Shown: positions 26,298 to 33,636 of the stretch, piece by piece
Layout: the number at the start of each line of letters is the position of its first letter
Numbering within the stretch: position 1 is the stretch's first letter
Assembly: GCA_016711045.1 (NCBI GenBank)
Contig: JADJTT010000008.1
Coordinates: 248,001 to 312,000, forward strand
Reading direction: 5' to 3'
DNA: 64,000 nt
DNA from: Saprospirales bacterium
GTDB taxonomy: Bacteria > Bacteroidota > Bacteroidia > Chitinophagales > Saprospiraceae
Made by a program: the position numbers and the translations under genes
The notes under the pieces: model-generated
The model's database searches: none
The model's input: only the letters and a program-made list of their open reading frames with translations
Told to the model about the DNA's origin: nothing

Positions 26298-27424
26298 TAG
26301 CTCCTCTTCCGATAATTCCACACCGCAAGTCCATTCACTGCAATGGCAAAAGCCAGGATTTGGAAGAATGTTTGCTTAATGTCCACCCATCCGGAGCCCT
26401 TGAGCATGACAAGGCGGATGACGTCCACGAAATAAGCAATGGGATTGAACCAGGTTAGTACCTGGGCCCAGTGGGGCATACTCTCAATGGGCGTAAACAG
26501 CCCGCTCATCAGGATGAAGATCACCATGAAGAACCAGGTGAGGAACATGGACTGCTGCTGGGTGTTGGAAAAAGTGGAGATAAGCAGTCCCACGCCCAGA
26601 ATAAGCAGGAGGTAAACCGAGGCAAAGGCAAAAACCAGGCTGATGCTGCCTACAAAAGGAATATCGAAGATAATTTTCCCCAAAACCATTCCGATAGCCA
26701 GCTCCATCAACCCCAGCAACCAGAACGGTAGCAGCTTCCCAATGACAAACTGGTATTTTTTGATCGGCGTTACGTTGATTTGCTCAATGGTTCCGATCTC
26801 TTTTTCCTTCACAATATTCATCCCCGACAGGAAGCCGGCAATCATCGTGATGAGGAGTACCAGGATGCCGGGTACCATGAAGGTATTGTAGTCGAGGTCG
26901 GGGTTGAACCAGTTTTGGTAGGTGATGTCCACTGGTTGGCCGATCGCGGCCAGAGCCCTTGGCTGGAGTTGAGGCACCCACTCCGCGATGACCTCTTTGT
27001 TGAAATCACGTACGATCGATTGTACATACGCCTGCGATACACCCGCCTTGCTGCCATTGATGGCGTCGATGCTCAGGTGCAGCGAGGCACGCTGCTCTTT
27101 GAGCAGGCGGTATTCAAACCGGGGCGGTATTTCCAGGTAGAGGTCGCTGTCGTTGTGTTGTATTAAAGCCTCTGCCTCTTCCGGAGTCAGGGTATAGGAT
27201 ACGTTAAAAAAAGGAGACGCCTGAAAGTGGCTGTTCAACTGCCGCGACAACACCGACTGGTCCATATCCACAATGGTCAGCCGGATATTCTTGATCTCAT
27301 AATCGGCCGCAAAAGGCAGGATGATGAGCTGGATAAAAGGCATGACAAACAGGATCGGCAACATACTCTTGTTGCGAAAGATCTGCTTGAATTCCTTTTG
27401 GATGATGAATAATATAGTTTTCAA
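26297..27424 (-). CDS. ABC-2 type permease
   Basis: A 375-residue membrane protein with one N-terminal segment (MLPILFVMPFIQLIILPFA), a large periplasmic domain of about 140 residues and five C-terminal segments. The motif GFLSGMNIVKEKEIGTIEQINVTPI marks the ABC2_membrane_3 (YhhJ/YbhR/YbhS-like) family of drug-type exporters. The first codon is TTG at 27422-27424; no ATG lies in frame until residue 21, which would cut the first membrane segment. It pairs with the paralogue at 27540-28646. Confidence 0.88.
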   Translation of the reverse strand: MKTILFIIQKEFKQIFRNKSMLPILFVMPFIQLIILPFAADYEIKNIRLTIVDMDQSVLSRQLNSHFQASPFFNVSYTLTPEEAEALIQHNDSDLYLEIPPRFEYRLLKEQRASLHLSIDAINGSKAGVSQAYVQSIVRDFNKEVIAEWVPQLQPRALAAIGQPVDITYQNWFNPDLDYNTFMVPGILVLLITMIAGFLSGMNIVKEKEIGTIEQINVTPIKKYQFVIGKLLPFWLLGLMELAIGMVLGKIIFDIPFVGSISLVFAFASVYLLLILGVGLLISTFSNTQQQSMFLTWFFMVIFILMSGLFTPIESMPHWAQVLTWFNPIAYFVDVIRLVMLKGSGWVDIKQTFFQILAFAIAVNGLAVWNYRKRS

Positions 27425-27537
27425 TTTTCAGTTTTTTCCCGATAGTTATCGGGATTAATTTTCAGTTTTTGTAATGAGTTGTATTCTATATTTCAGTATT
27501 CATAACTGAACACTGAAAATTGAACACTGAAAACTTT
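27420..27537 (-). repeat. ACTGAAAATTGA word hairpin with CCCGATAGTTATCGGG
   Basis: TTCAATTTTCAG words on the left and ACTGAACACTGAAAATTGA words on the right form an inverted repeat in the spacer between the two permeases. Inside it, at 27438-27453, lies the third copy of the CCCGATAGTTATCGGG palindrome, in opposite orientation to the other two. Confidence 0.65.
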
Positions 27538-27539
27538 TT

Positions 27540-28646
27540 TTATTCAAGTCTTAGCTTGAAACTTCGAACACTGGCTCCGATCAACACCAGGGTCATAACT
27601 ATCAGTATCAGGGTTTCTTTCCAGACTACGGCGAGCCCTGCGCCTTTCAACATGACGCCTTTCACAATGACGATAAACCAGCGGGCAGGCACGATATGGC
27701 TGATGGCCTGCAGGGGCCAGGGCATATTTTCAATGGGAAAAATGAAGCCCGAAAGCAGGATTGTGGGGAGCATCAGGACCATGAGTGAGATCATCAGCGC
27801 TACCTGCTGGGTTTGAACCCGGGAGGAGATCATAATCCCCAGAGCCAGGGAAGTCATGATGAAAAGCAAACTTTCGGCGATGAGCAAGAACAGGCTTCCC
27901 CGGATGGGCATGTGAAAGACCATGGTCGCCAGGATGAGAATGATGGCCATGTTGGCCAGGCCAAGCGCGATGTAGGGAATCACTTTTCCTACCACGATCA
28001 CCACCGGCTTGAGCGGGGATACCAGGAGGATCTCCATGGTGCCCAATTCCTTTTCGCGGGTGAGGGCGATGGAGGTCATCATGGCCGACACCAGCATCAG
28101 GATGATCGTAATAACACCGGGGACGAAGAGGTATACGCTTTTCAATTCCTCGTTGTAGCGCATCCGTACCTCGGTCTGGATGGAATAGGGTAGGGCGGCG
28201 CTCCCTTTTTTCTCCTGTTCGTATTGCCGGATGATGGCGCTGGCGTAGGCGATCAGGGTAGTAGCCGTATTGGGGTCGGTCGCATCGGCAATGAGTTGGA
28301 TCTGGGGACGGTCTTCCCTGAAAAAGCGTTCCTGAAATTCAGGCGGAAATACGACGGCCAGCTTTACCCGGTCGTGTTGAAAAGCCCGTTCCAGTTGATC
28401 CTCCTGATCGAGCTTGATGGCCAGTTGGAAAAAGCCCGAAGACGTCAGCCGGTCGGAGATCTCCTGTGTCACCGGATCTCCGGAGGCATCAAAGATGGCA
28501 ATCCGGGCATCGTTGAGCTCATTGGTAATCGCGAAACCAAACAACACTACCTGAGCGATCGGCATGCCGAGCAATATCACCAGCGTCCTGGGGTCGCGCA
28601 GGATGTGTAAGGTTTCTTTTTTGACAAATGCCCAGAAGGTTTTCAC
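27540..28646 (-). CDS. ABC-2 type permease
   Basis: A 368-residue paralogue of the neighbouring permease with the same layout: one segment near the N-terminus (TLVILLGMPIAQVVLFGFAI), a periplasmic domain, then five segments containing ALTREKELGTMEILLVSPLKPV. It starts with GTG at 28644-28646, followed by KTFWAFVKKETLHILRDPR, a typical family start. Two such permeases with two ATPases, an HlyD-type adaptor and a TolC-type channel form a YbhFSR-like tripartite exporter. Confidence 0.9.
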   Translation of the reverse strand: MKTFWAFVKKETLHILRDPRTLVILLGMPIAQVVLFGFAITNELNDARIAIFDASGDPVTQEISDRLTSSGFFQLAIKLDQEDQLERAFQHDRVKLAVVFPPEFQERFFREDRPQIQLIADATDPNTATTLIAYASAIIRQYEQEKKGSAALPYSIQTEVRMRYNEELKSVYLFVPGVITIILMLVSAMMTSIALTREKELGTMEILLVSPLKPVVIVVGKVIPYIALGLANMAIILILATMVFHMPIRGSLFLLIAESLLFIMTSLALGIMISSRVQTQQVALMISLMVLMLPTILLSGFIFPIENMPWPLQAISHIVPARWFIVIVKGVMLKGAGLAVVWKETLILIVMTLVLIGASVRSFKLRLE

Positions 28647-28679
28647 AGTTAGTTTTTAGTTTTTAATGTTTAATTTTCA

Positions 28680-28726
28680 GTGACTGGTGACTGGTGACTG
28701 GTCACTAGTCACCAGTCACCAGTCAC
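28680..28726 (-). terminator. 20-bp perfect hairpin of GTGACTG words
   Basis: GTGACTGGTGACTGGTGACT at 28680-28699 is the exact complement of 28707-28726, with a 7-base loop. It directly follows the stop of the ATPase gene and lies 33 bases before the next permease, inside the operon. There is no clear U-tract, so it may be an mRNA-stabilising hairpin and not a terminator. Confidence 0.65.
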
Positions 28727-29460
28727 TATTTACTACTCGTATGCCGTGCCAGCTGCACAAATAATTCATTTATACTCGGTACGTTATTATCTCGTTTCAG
28801 TTCTTCCGGAGTGCCCATCGCAGCGATCTGGCCGTCTACCATGATGGAGATGCGGTCGCAATACTCGGCTTCGTCCATGTAGTGGGTGGTGACGAAAACG
28901 GTAACTCCGCGGTCGGCAGCGCGGTAGATCATTTCCCAGAATTGCCGCCGGGTGATGGGATCGACGCCCCCGGTTGGCTCGTCGAGGAAAACGATAGATG
29001 GGGTGTGGACCTGGGAAACGGAGAAGGCCAGCTTCTGCTTCCAACCCAGGGGGAGGGAACGCACCTGGGTCTTGGCAATCCACTCCAGGTCTAGTTCCTC
29101 CAGCAGTTGGGCGGTCTTGGTTCGGATCTCCTTCAGGGATAAGCCGTAGATGCCGCCAAAAAAGCGGATATTTTCCTGTACGGTCAGGTCCTCGTACAGG
29201 GAGAATTTCTGGCTCATATACCCGATATGCCGCTTGATCTGGTCGGGTTGTTTGTATACGTCAAATCCGGCTACCCGGGCTTTGCCCGAAGTGGGAAAAG
29301 ACAGCCCGGACAGCATCCGCATAGCCGTGGTCTTTCCGGCTCCGTTAGCGCCCAGAAACCCGAAGATCTCCCCCTGTCCTACCTCGAAGCTGATCGCATC
29401 GACGGCGGTGAAGGAACCGAATTTCTTGGTGAGGGATTCTGCCCAAATAGCCTGGTTCAT
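28726..29460 (-). CDS. ABC transporter ATP-binding protein
   Basis: A 244-residue ATPase with Walker A GANGAGKTT, a signature degenerated to LPLGWKQKL, Walker B IVFLDEPTGGVD and switch His in VTTHYMDEAEYCD. The GGVDP and HYMDEAE motifs are typical of the ATPase halves of YbhF/drug-export type transporters. Together with the next ATPase it would energise the two permeases downstream. Confidence 0.92.
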   Translation of the reverse strand: MNQAIWAESLTKKFGSFTAVDAISFEVGQGEIFGFLGANGAGKTTAMRMLSGLSFPTSGKARVAGFDVYKQPDQIKRHIGYMSQKFSLYEDLTVQENIRFFGGIYGLSLKEIRTKTAQLLEELDLEWIAKTQVRSLPLGWKQKLAFSVSQVHTPSIVFLDEPTGGVDPITRRQFWEMIYRAADRGVTVFVTTHYMDEAEYCDRISIMVDGQIAAMGTPEELKRDNNVPSINELFVQLARHTSSK

Positions 29461-29588
29461 ACGCTGAGAGTTAGGTGTTTAAATTTGGCACAAAAAATCT
29501 TCATAATGCCAGACAACCACCCCCCAAACCCTCTCTCTCGGGATAGAGGGGTCGGGGGTGAGTGCGAAAAAGGAGGTGGCAAGCGGCA

Positions 29589-30506
29589 TCATTTATCACT
29601 TTGTTTTTTCGTCATCAATTCCATAAAGCAGTCTTCGATATTCGGTGCGATGGGCTCGATCTCCAATTCTTCATGCCCCTTTTGATGGAGGTATTCCGGG
29701 AGTTCTCCGTCCGTCAGGTCGCCAGCCAGGGCCAGGTGTACGGATTCACCAAACGGGAACGCCGAATGGGTGAGGGGATAAGCGCGCAGGTCTTCAATGA
29801 GCCGAAGGGTGTTGCGGGCCTTGATCCCCAGTAACTGCCGGTTGTAACTCGCCACAATGGATGCCGGCGTATCCACCTGCAAAATATGGCCGTCCTGGAT
29901 CAATGCCACCCGGTCGCACAGACTGGCTTCATCCATGTAGGGCGTAGAAACGAGGATGGTAATGCCGCGTTCTTTCAGCCGGGCCAGCATTTCCCAAAAC
30001 TCTTTCCGGGATACGGCATCTACCCCCGTCGTCGGCTCATCCAGGATCAGCACGTCCGGTTCATGGACCATCGCACAACTCAACGCGAGCTTCTGCTTCA
30101 TACCGCCCGACAATTGCCCCGCCTTCCGGTGCTTGAACGGCTCGATCTGGCTGTAAATATCCTTGATGAGGTCGTAGTTTTCCTCAATGGTCGTACCGAA
30201 AATGGTCGCGAAAAAATTCAGATTTTCCAGCACGGTGAGATCCTGGTACAAGCTAAACCGCCCCGGCATATACCCGATATGCGGACGCAGTTTCCGGAAT
30301 TCCTTCACCGGGTCAAGGTCCAACATACGGGCCTCTCCGGCATCCGGCACCAACAAGGTGGTCAGGATGCGGATCAGTGTGGTTTTGCCCGCCCCGTCCG
30401 GCCCGATCAACCCAAACAATTCTCCCTTCGATACGTCGAAAGAGATATCGTCCAGGGCCTTTACGGCGCCGTAAGATTTGGTGATATGGCTTATGGTTAT
30501 AGACAT
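29589..30506 (-). CDS. ABC transporter ATP-binding protein
   Basis: A 305-residue ATPase with Walker A GPDGAGKTT, canonical signature LSGGMKQKL and Walker B VLILDEPTTGVD. The usual His of the switch is replaced: the line reads LVSTPYMDEASLCD, with Pro where many family members have His. The C-terminal 90 residues are an extension. The neighbouring ATPase has a degenerate signature but an intact switch His, so the two may form an asymmetric dimer. The spacer to it (29461-29588) holds a CTCTCTCGGGATAGAGG hairpin. Confidence 0.92.
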   Translation of the reverse strand: MSITISHITKSYGAVKALDDISFDVSKGELFGLIGPDGAGKTTLIRILTTLLVPDAGEARMLDLDPVKEFRKLRPHIGYMPGRFSLYQDLTVLENLNFFATIFGTTIEENYDLIKDIYSQIEPFKHRKAGQLSGGMKQKLALSCAMVHEPDVLILDEPTTGVDAVSRKEFWEMLARLKERGITILVSTPYMDEASLCDRVALIQDGHILQVDTPASIVASYNRQLLGIKARNTLRLIEDLRAYPLTHSAFPFGESVHLALAGDLTDGELPEYLHQKGHEELEIEPIAPNIEDCFMELMTKKQSDK

Positions 30507-30547
30507 GAAAATAAGTATAATAAATGGATGGCCGCGAGGCCATCCAT

Positions 30548-31444
30548 TTAAAAATTAACTTCCCCTGGCATCCCGATCTTCACACTCCCGTCATTCTCCA
30601 CTGCGATCTTTATGGCGTAGACCAGATTGACGCGTTCTTCTTTGGTTTGGACGATCTTGGGGGTAAATTCCGCCTGACTGGATATCCAGGAGACCGTGCC
30701 GGGAAGGGTTTGCATTTCTTCCTGGCCGATGTCAAAATGGACATTTACCTGCTGGCCGATCTTTACGGCTGATAATTGGTCGCCGCTGACGTAGGCTCGG
30801 AGTTCCATGTGGCGGAGGTCTGCGATCTTGTAGAGCGGCTTGCCGACATTTGCCAGCTCACCGGCCTCGGCCCATTGCAGGATGACGGTGCCGTCGATCG
30901 GATTTTTGACATAGCAACGGCTGATCTGCTCGTTGAGTATGCGCAACTGGGCGGCCAACGGATCCGTTTCGGACAGCACCGCTTCGTTAAAGCGGTCGGC
31001 ATTGGACCGTGCCGCGCGGATCTGCTCATCCAGCACGTCTATCTGCCCCACGATATCGTCCAGCTGTTTGGGCAGGGCGGCATTATCTTTCAGAAGGGAT
31101 TCCACCCGGTCTTTTTCCCGCAACAAGCTGCGGCGTTGCTCTTCCAGCACCTTGATCTGCGGATTGGGGTCCTGGGTCTTCTTTCGCACCGTCCCCATGC
31201 TGGCATACAATTGCGCCCGTTGCAGCGCCAGGGTAGTCGTATCGATCAAACCTATCGTTTGGCCTGCCTTCAATACGGCGCCTTCTTCAAGCTCCAGCTT
31301 TAAAAGTTGCCCGTTCGCTTCGGCGGATACTACGATCTCCCGGGCCTCAAAATGCCCGTATGCATCCGCGCCGTTTTCGGCCGGCGTACATTGGGTGAAT
31401 GCCAATAAAGCAGCGCCGGCAATGAAAATCCCAATTATTCTCAT
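30548..31444 (-). CDS. HlyD family periplasmic adaptor
   Basis: A 298-residue membrane fusion protein. It has an N-terminal export signal (MRIIGIFIAGAALLAFTQC, a possible but non-canonical lipobox), a lipoyl half-motif (VSAEANGQLLKLELEEGAVLKAGQTIGLID), a coiled-coil hairpin (residues about 90-160) and the second half with PIDGTVILQWAEAGELANVGKPLYKIAD. It would connect the ABC permeases to the TolC-like channel. It lies 41 bases upstream of the ATPase gene. Confidence 0.92.
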   Translation of the reverse strand: MRIIGIFIAGAALLAFTQCTPAENGADAYGHFEAREIVVSAEANGQLLKLELEEGAVLKAGQTIGLIDTTTLALQRAQLYASMGTVRKKTQDPNPQIKVLEEQRRSLLREKDRVESLLKDNAALPKQLDDIVGQIDVLDEQIRAARSNADRFNEAVLSETDPLAAQLRILNEQISRCYVKNPIDGTVILQWAEAGELANVGKPLYKIADLRHMELRAYVSGDQLSAVKIGQQVNVHFDIGQEEMQTLPGTVSWISSQAEFTPKIVQTKEERVNLVYAIKIAVENDGSVKIGMPGEVNF

Positions 31445-31477
31445 TTTTTGAATCTTTTATTCTAGTGATACTATGTT

Positions 31478-31511
31478 CTTAACTAAAAACTAAAAACTAA
31501 AAACTAAAAAC
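31478..31511 (-). repeat. AACTAAAA heptamer tandem repeat
   Basis: Four consecutive AACTAAA words fill the spacer between the adaptor and TolC genes and run into the last codons of the TolC gene. Similar words occur at 13783-13826 and 28650-28672. Confidence 0.7.
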
Positions 31512-32784
31512 TTCCCCTATGTACCCAATACCCTGCTTTCACCTGTGCCAACTGCACCTCGTGCGATTTCAATTGCATTCGGGCCAGGGTCTCGGCATTG
31601 GTTTGGAGCACGTAGTCGGTGATCGTGGCTACGCCGTTTTCCATTTGCACGCCGATCGTTTTCAGCAATTTGGCCTGGAGGTCGGCGATCTGGCGATCTG
31701 ACTCCATGAGTTGTTCCAGGGATTGTATTTGTTGCAAAAAATTGGCATCGGCCCGGTTGAGATTGGTTTCCAGCACGGTGCGTTGGTTGTCGAGGAGCAG
31801 GCTTTGTACGCCCAGTAATTCGCGGTCGCGTTTTTGCTTGCCCCAGTCGTAAATGGTCCATTTGGCTTGTACGCCTACCTGGGCATAGGGGGCCAACCCG
31901 TCATCGAAAAAGTTGAGGGGGTTGGGGTAGCCCAATCCGCCGGTGGCAAACGCGCTGACCTTGGGCATGCGGGCGGCGTGGAGCAGGTCTTCCCGCTGCG
32001 CGATACTCTCCTTTTGCAGGTCGAGCCAAACAAATTCCGGACGGTTAAGGGGGAGGGGGAAGGTTGCATCCGGGAATTCAGGCAAATCTAAGGTCCCCAT
32101 TTCTTCGGGCGCCTTTCCGGTCAACTCCGCGAGTTGTTGGCGCAACCCTGTTTCGGTTAGTTGAGTTTCGGCGATCTGGGCCTGGAGTTTGAGCACTTCC
32201 ACCTCCAACTGGTCGGCAGCCGAAGGCAGCACTACGCCGTTGCGTATACCTGCATCGATCCGTTGTTGCTGGGTGCGCAGGGTCTCGAGCGAGGTCTGCA
32301 GGATGCGTTCCTTTTCCTGGAGCAACAGGATGCCGAAGAAATATTGGTTGACCGTTTCCTTGAGCTTATTGAGCTCTACGGCTACCCCTTGTTTCTCTGC
32401 TGCCAGGCTGGTTTCTTCCTGCGCCACACGCGCTTTGGTGAGGCCTCCGTCATAGATCAGGTAGCCGGCCTGCACCGAAAGCTGTGTTTTGTATAGTGGC
32501 AAGTTGAGCAAATCGCCGATGGCAACGGGAAATCCATCGGGGAAATGAGGCACTTCCGTTTGCCAGCTGGCCAGAAAGTTTGCATCCAGCGAAGGCATCC
32601 GCTCTGCGCGGATCTGTTCGATCCGAAGCGCCTGTGCGCGTTCCAGCAAGGGAATCTTGTCGCCAAGCGGGTATGCTTCTTCAGCCCACTGATAACATTC
32701 GGTTAAGCTGGTAGATTTATCCGTTTGGGTAAATCCTGGTTGTGCTAAGAGAAGTCCAATTATGAGAAAAACAATTTTTTGCAT
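31504..32784 (-). CDS. TolC family outer membrane efflux protein
   Basis: A 426-residue outer-membrane channel subunit with a signal peptide (MQKIVFLIIGLLLAQPGFTQ) and two long helical halves typical of the OEP fold. Motifs are QAGYLIYDGGLTKARVAQEE and QAKWTIYDWGKQKRDRELL, the repeated (Y/W)x(I/L)YDxG signatures. Slightly short for TolC but usual for Bacteroidota members. It is second in the TetR operon and would provide the exit duct. Confidence 0.92.
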   Translation of the reverse strand: MQKIVFLIIGLLLAQPGFTQTDKSTSLTECYQWAEEAYPLGDKIPLLERAQALRIEQIRAERMPSLDANFLASWQTEVPHFPDGFPVAIGDLLNLPLYKTQLSVQAGYLIYDGGLTKARVAQEETSLAAEKQGVAVELNKLKETVNQYFFGILLLQEKERILQTSLETLRTQQQRIDAGIRNGVVLPSAADQLEVEVLKLQAQIAETQLTETGLRQQLAELTGKAPEEMGTLDLPEFPDATFPLPLNRPEFVWLDLQKESIAQREDLLHAARMPKVSAFATGGLGYPNPLNFFDDGLAPYAQVGVQAKWTIYDWGKQKRDRELLGVQSLLLDNQRTVLETNLNRADANFLQQIQSLEQLMESDRQIADLQAKLLKTIGVQMENGVATITDYVLQTNAETLARMQLKSHEVQLAQVKAGYWVHRGSF

Positions 32785-32820
32785 ATTGATTCTTTTTTCT
32801 AATTCGTCGTGTGGTCAAAG

Positions 32821-32898
32821 GGGACGCCAGGTATGGGGTCTTCTTATAATTAGACGCCAAGTATGGCGTCTCTACGGTTCACGGTTCACGGTTCACCA
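32821..32898 (-). repeat. GACGCC palindromes and TTCACGG words
   Basis: AGACGCCAAGTATGGCGTCT (32852-32871) is a palindrome with one mismatch region, and a degenerate copy lies at 32821-32841. Next to it, CGGTTCACGGTTCACGGTTCACC words run to 32898 and encode the last residues (VNREP) of the TetR protein. Confidence 0.6.
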
Positions 32899-33499
32899 TT
32901 ATCGCATTTTTCACAAATTCCAAAATCACGTCCTTCCTGCTTTTCATAAACTCGGTATAATCCTCATCGCCCACCTGGAGCATGTGTTGCATCATGGGCC
33001 GGGCGACAAAAGGGAAGACGCACATCGATATTAAATTGAGTACCAAATGGATAGGGTTGATCGGCCGGATATTTCCCTTTTGAATTTCCATCTGAATTTG
33101 CATGACCAGTTTCATGGGATTGGGCCGAAACCCGCTCTTCTCTATTTTTTCGAATAAGGCCTCGGGGTGCTGATTAATTTCCTGGATCACAAAAGCCGGG
33201 AGGTAGGGGTGCTCCGTCAAAAAATCGATATACCGGTCTACAAATTGCTCCAGCTTGGTGAATAGAGGCGCATCCGATTCAAAGATCTCGATCGTGCGCG
33301 GCGCCAATTCCCGGAAAGCCTCTTCAAAGATGGAGGAGAAGAGATTGTCCTTGCTGCGGAAATAATAGTGCAACAGCCCTTTATTGATCCCCGCTTCGTC
33401 GGCGATCTCCTGCATGCGTGCGCCCGTGTATCCCTTCCGGACAAACACCCGTTTGGCTGCCACCAGTATTCTGCCTTCCGTGTCGAGATCTTTAGTCAT
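32879..33499 (-). CDS. TetR/AcrR family regulator of the efflux operon
   Basis: A 206-residue repressor-type protein. Its N-terminal helix-turn-helix (RILVAAKRVFVRKGYTGARMQEIADEAGINKGLLHYYFRSKDNLF) is canonical. The C-terminal ligand domain is helical and ends ILEFVKNAIMVNREP. The start is placed at the ATG 33497-33499: an ATG 10 codons upstream would put the probable operator (33504-33519) inside the gene. It heads a seven- or nine-gene export operon, so it probably represses both itself and the exporter. The inducer is unknown. Confidence 0.9.
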   Translation of the reverse strand: MTKDLDTEGRILVAAKRVFVRKGYTGARMQEIADEAGINKGLLHYYFRSKDNLFSSIFEEAFRELAPRTIEIFESDAPLFTKLEQFVDRYIDFLTEHPYLPAFVIQEINQHPEALFEKIEKSGFRPNPMKLVMQIQMEIQKGNIRPINPIHLVLNLISMCVFPFVARPMMQHMLQVGDEDYTEFMKSRKDVILEFVKNAIMVNREP

Positions 33500-33503
33500 T
33501 GCT

Positions 33504-33519
33504 TTACCCAAATGGGTAA
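33504..33519. promoter_or_regulatory. Probable TetR operator TTACCCA-N2-TGGGTAA
   Basis: A perfect 7-bp inverted repeat with a 2-base centre lies 4 bases upstream of the TetR ATG and just downstream of the predicted -7 box. The site is where an autorepressor would block initiation. No second copy was seen upstream of the TolC gene, which fits a single operon promoter. Confidence 0.65.
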
Positions 33520-33526
33520 TTTTATG

Positions 33527-33558
33527 CAATAGTAGGAGTTTTGGAGAAAAGATGCAAA
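33527..33558 (-). promoter_or_regulatory. Predicted promoter of the TetR-efflux operon
   Basis: On the minus strand: TTTG (33555-33558), a 20-base spacer, then TACTATTG (33527-33534), 7 of 8 to TAnnTTTG. The operator lies about where transcription would start. Confidence 0.5.
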
Positions 33559-33575
33559 TTTTTGGAGCGGTTTAT

Positions 33576-33633
33576 TGGTTTATGAGGTTTATTCGGTTTA
33601 TATTTTCATAAACTTCATAAACTTCATAAACTT
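33576..33633 (+). repeat. Words of TTTATGA and CTTCATAAA
   Basis: GGTTTATGAGGTTTATTCGG on the left and three CTTCATAAA words on the right form an inverted repeat directly before the kinase start, in the divergent spacer shared with the TetR operon. Confidence 0.55.
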
Positions 33634-33636
33634 CCT

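Noticed and set aside
31478..31511. Tandem AACTAAA words considered as a CRISPR array
   Set aside because: The words are 7 bases with no spacers of constant length and no cas genes are present.
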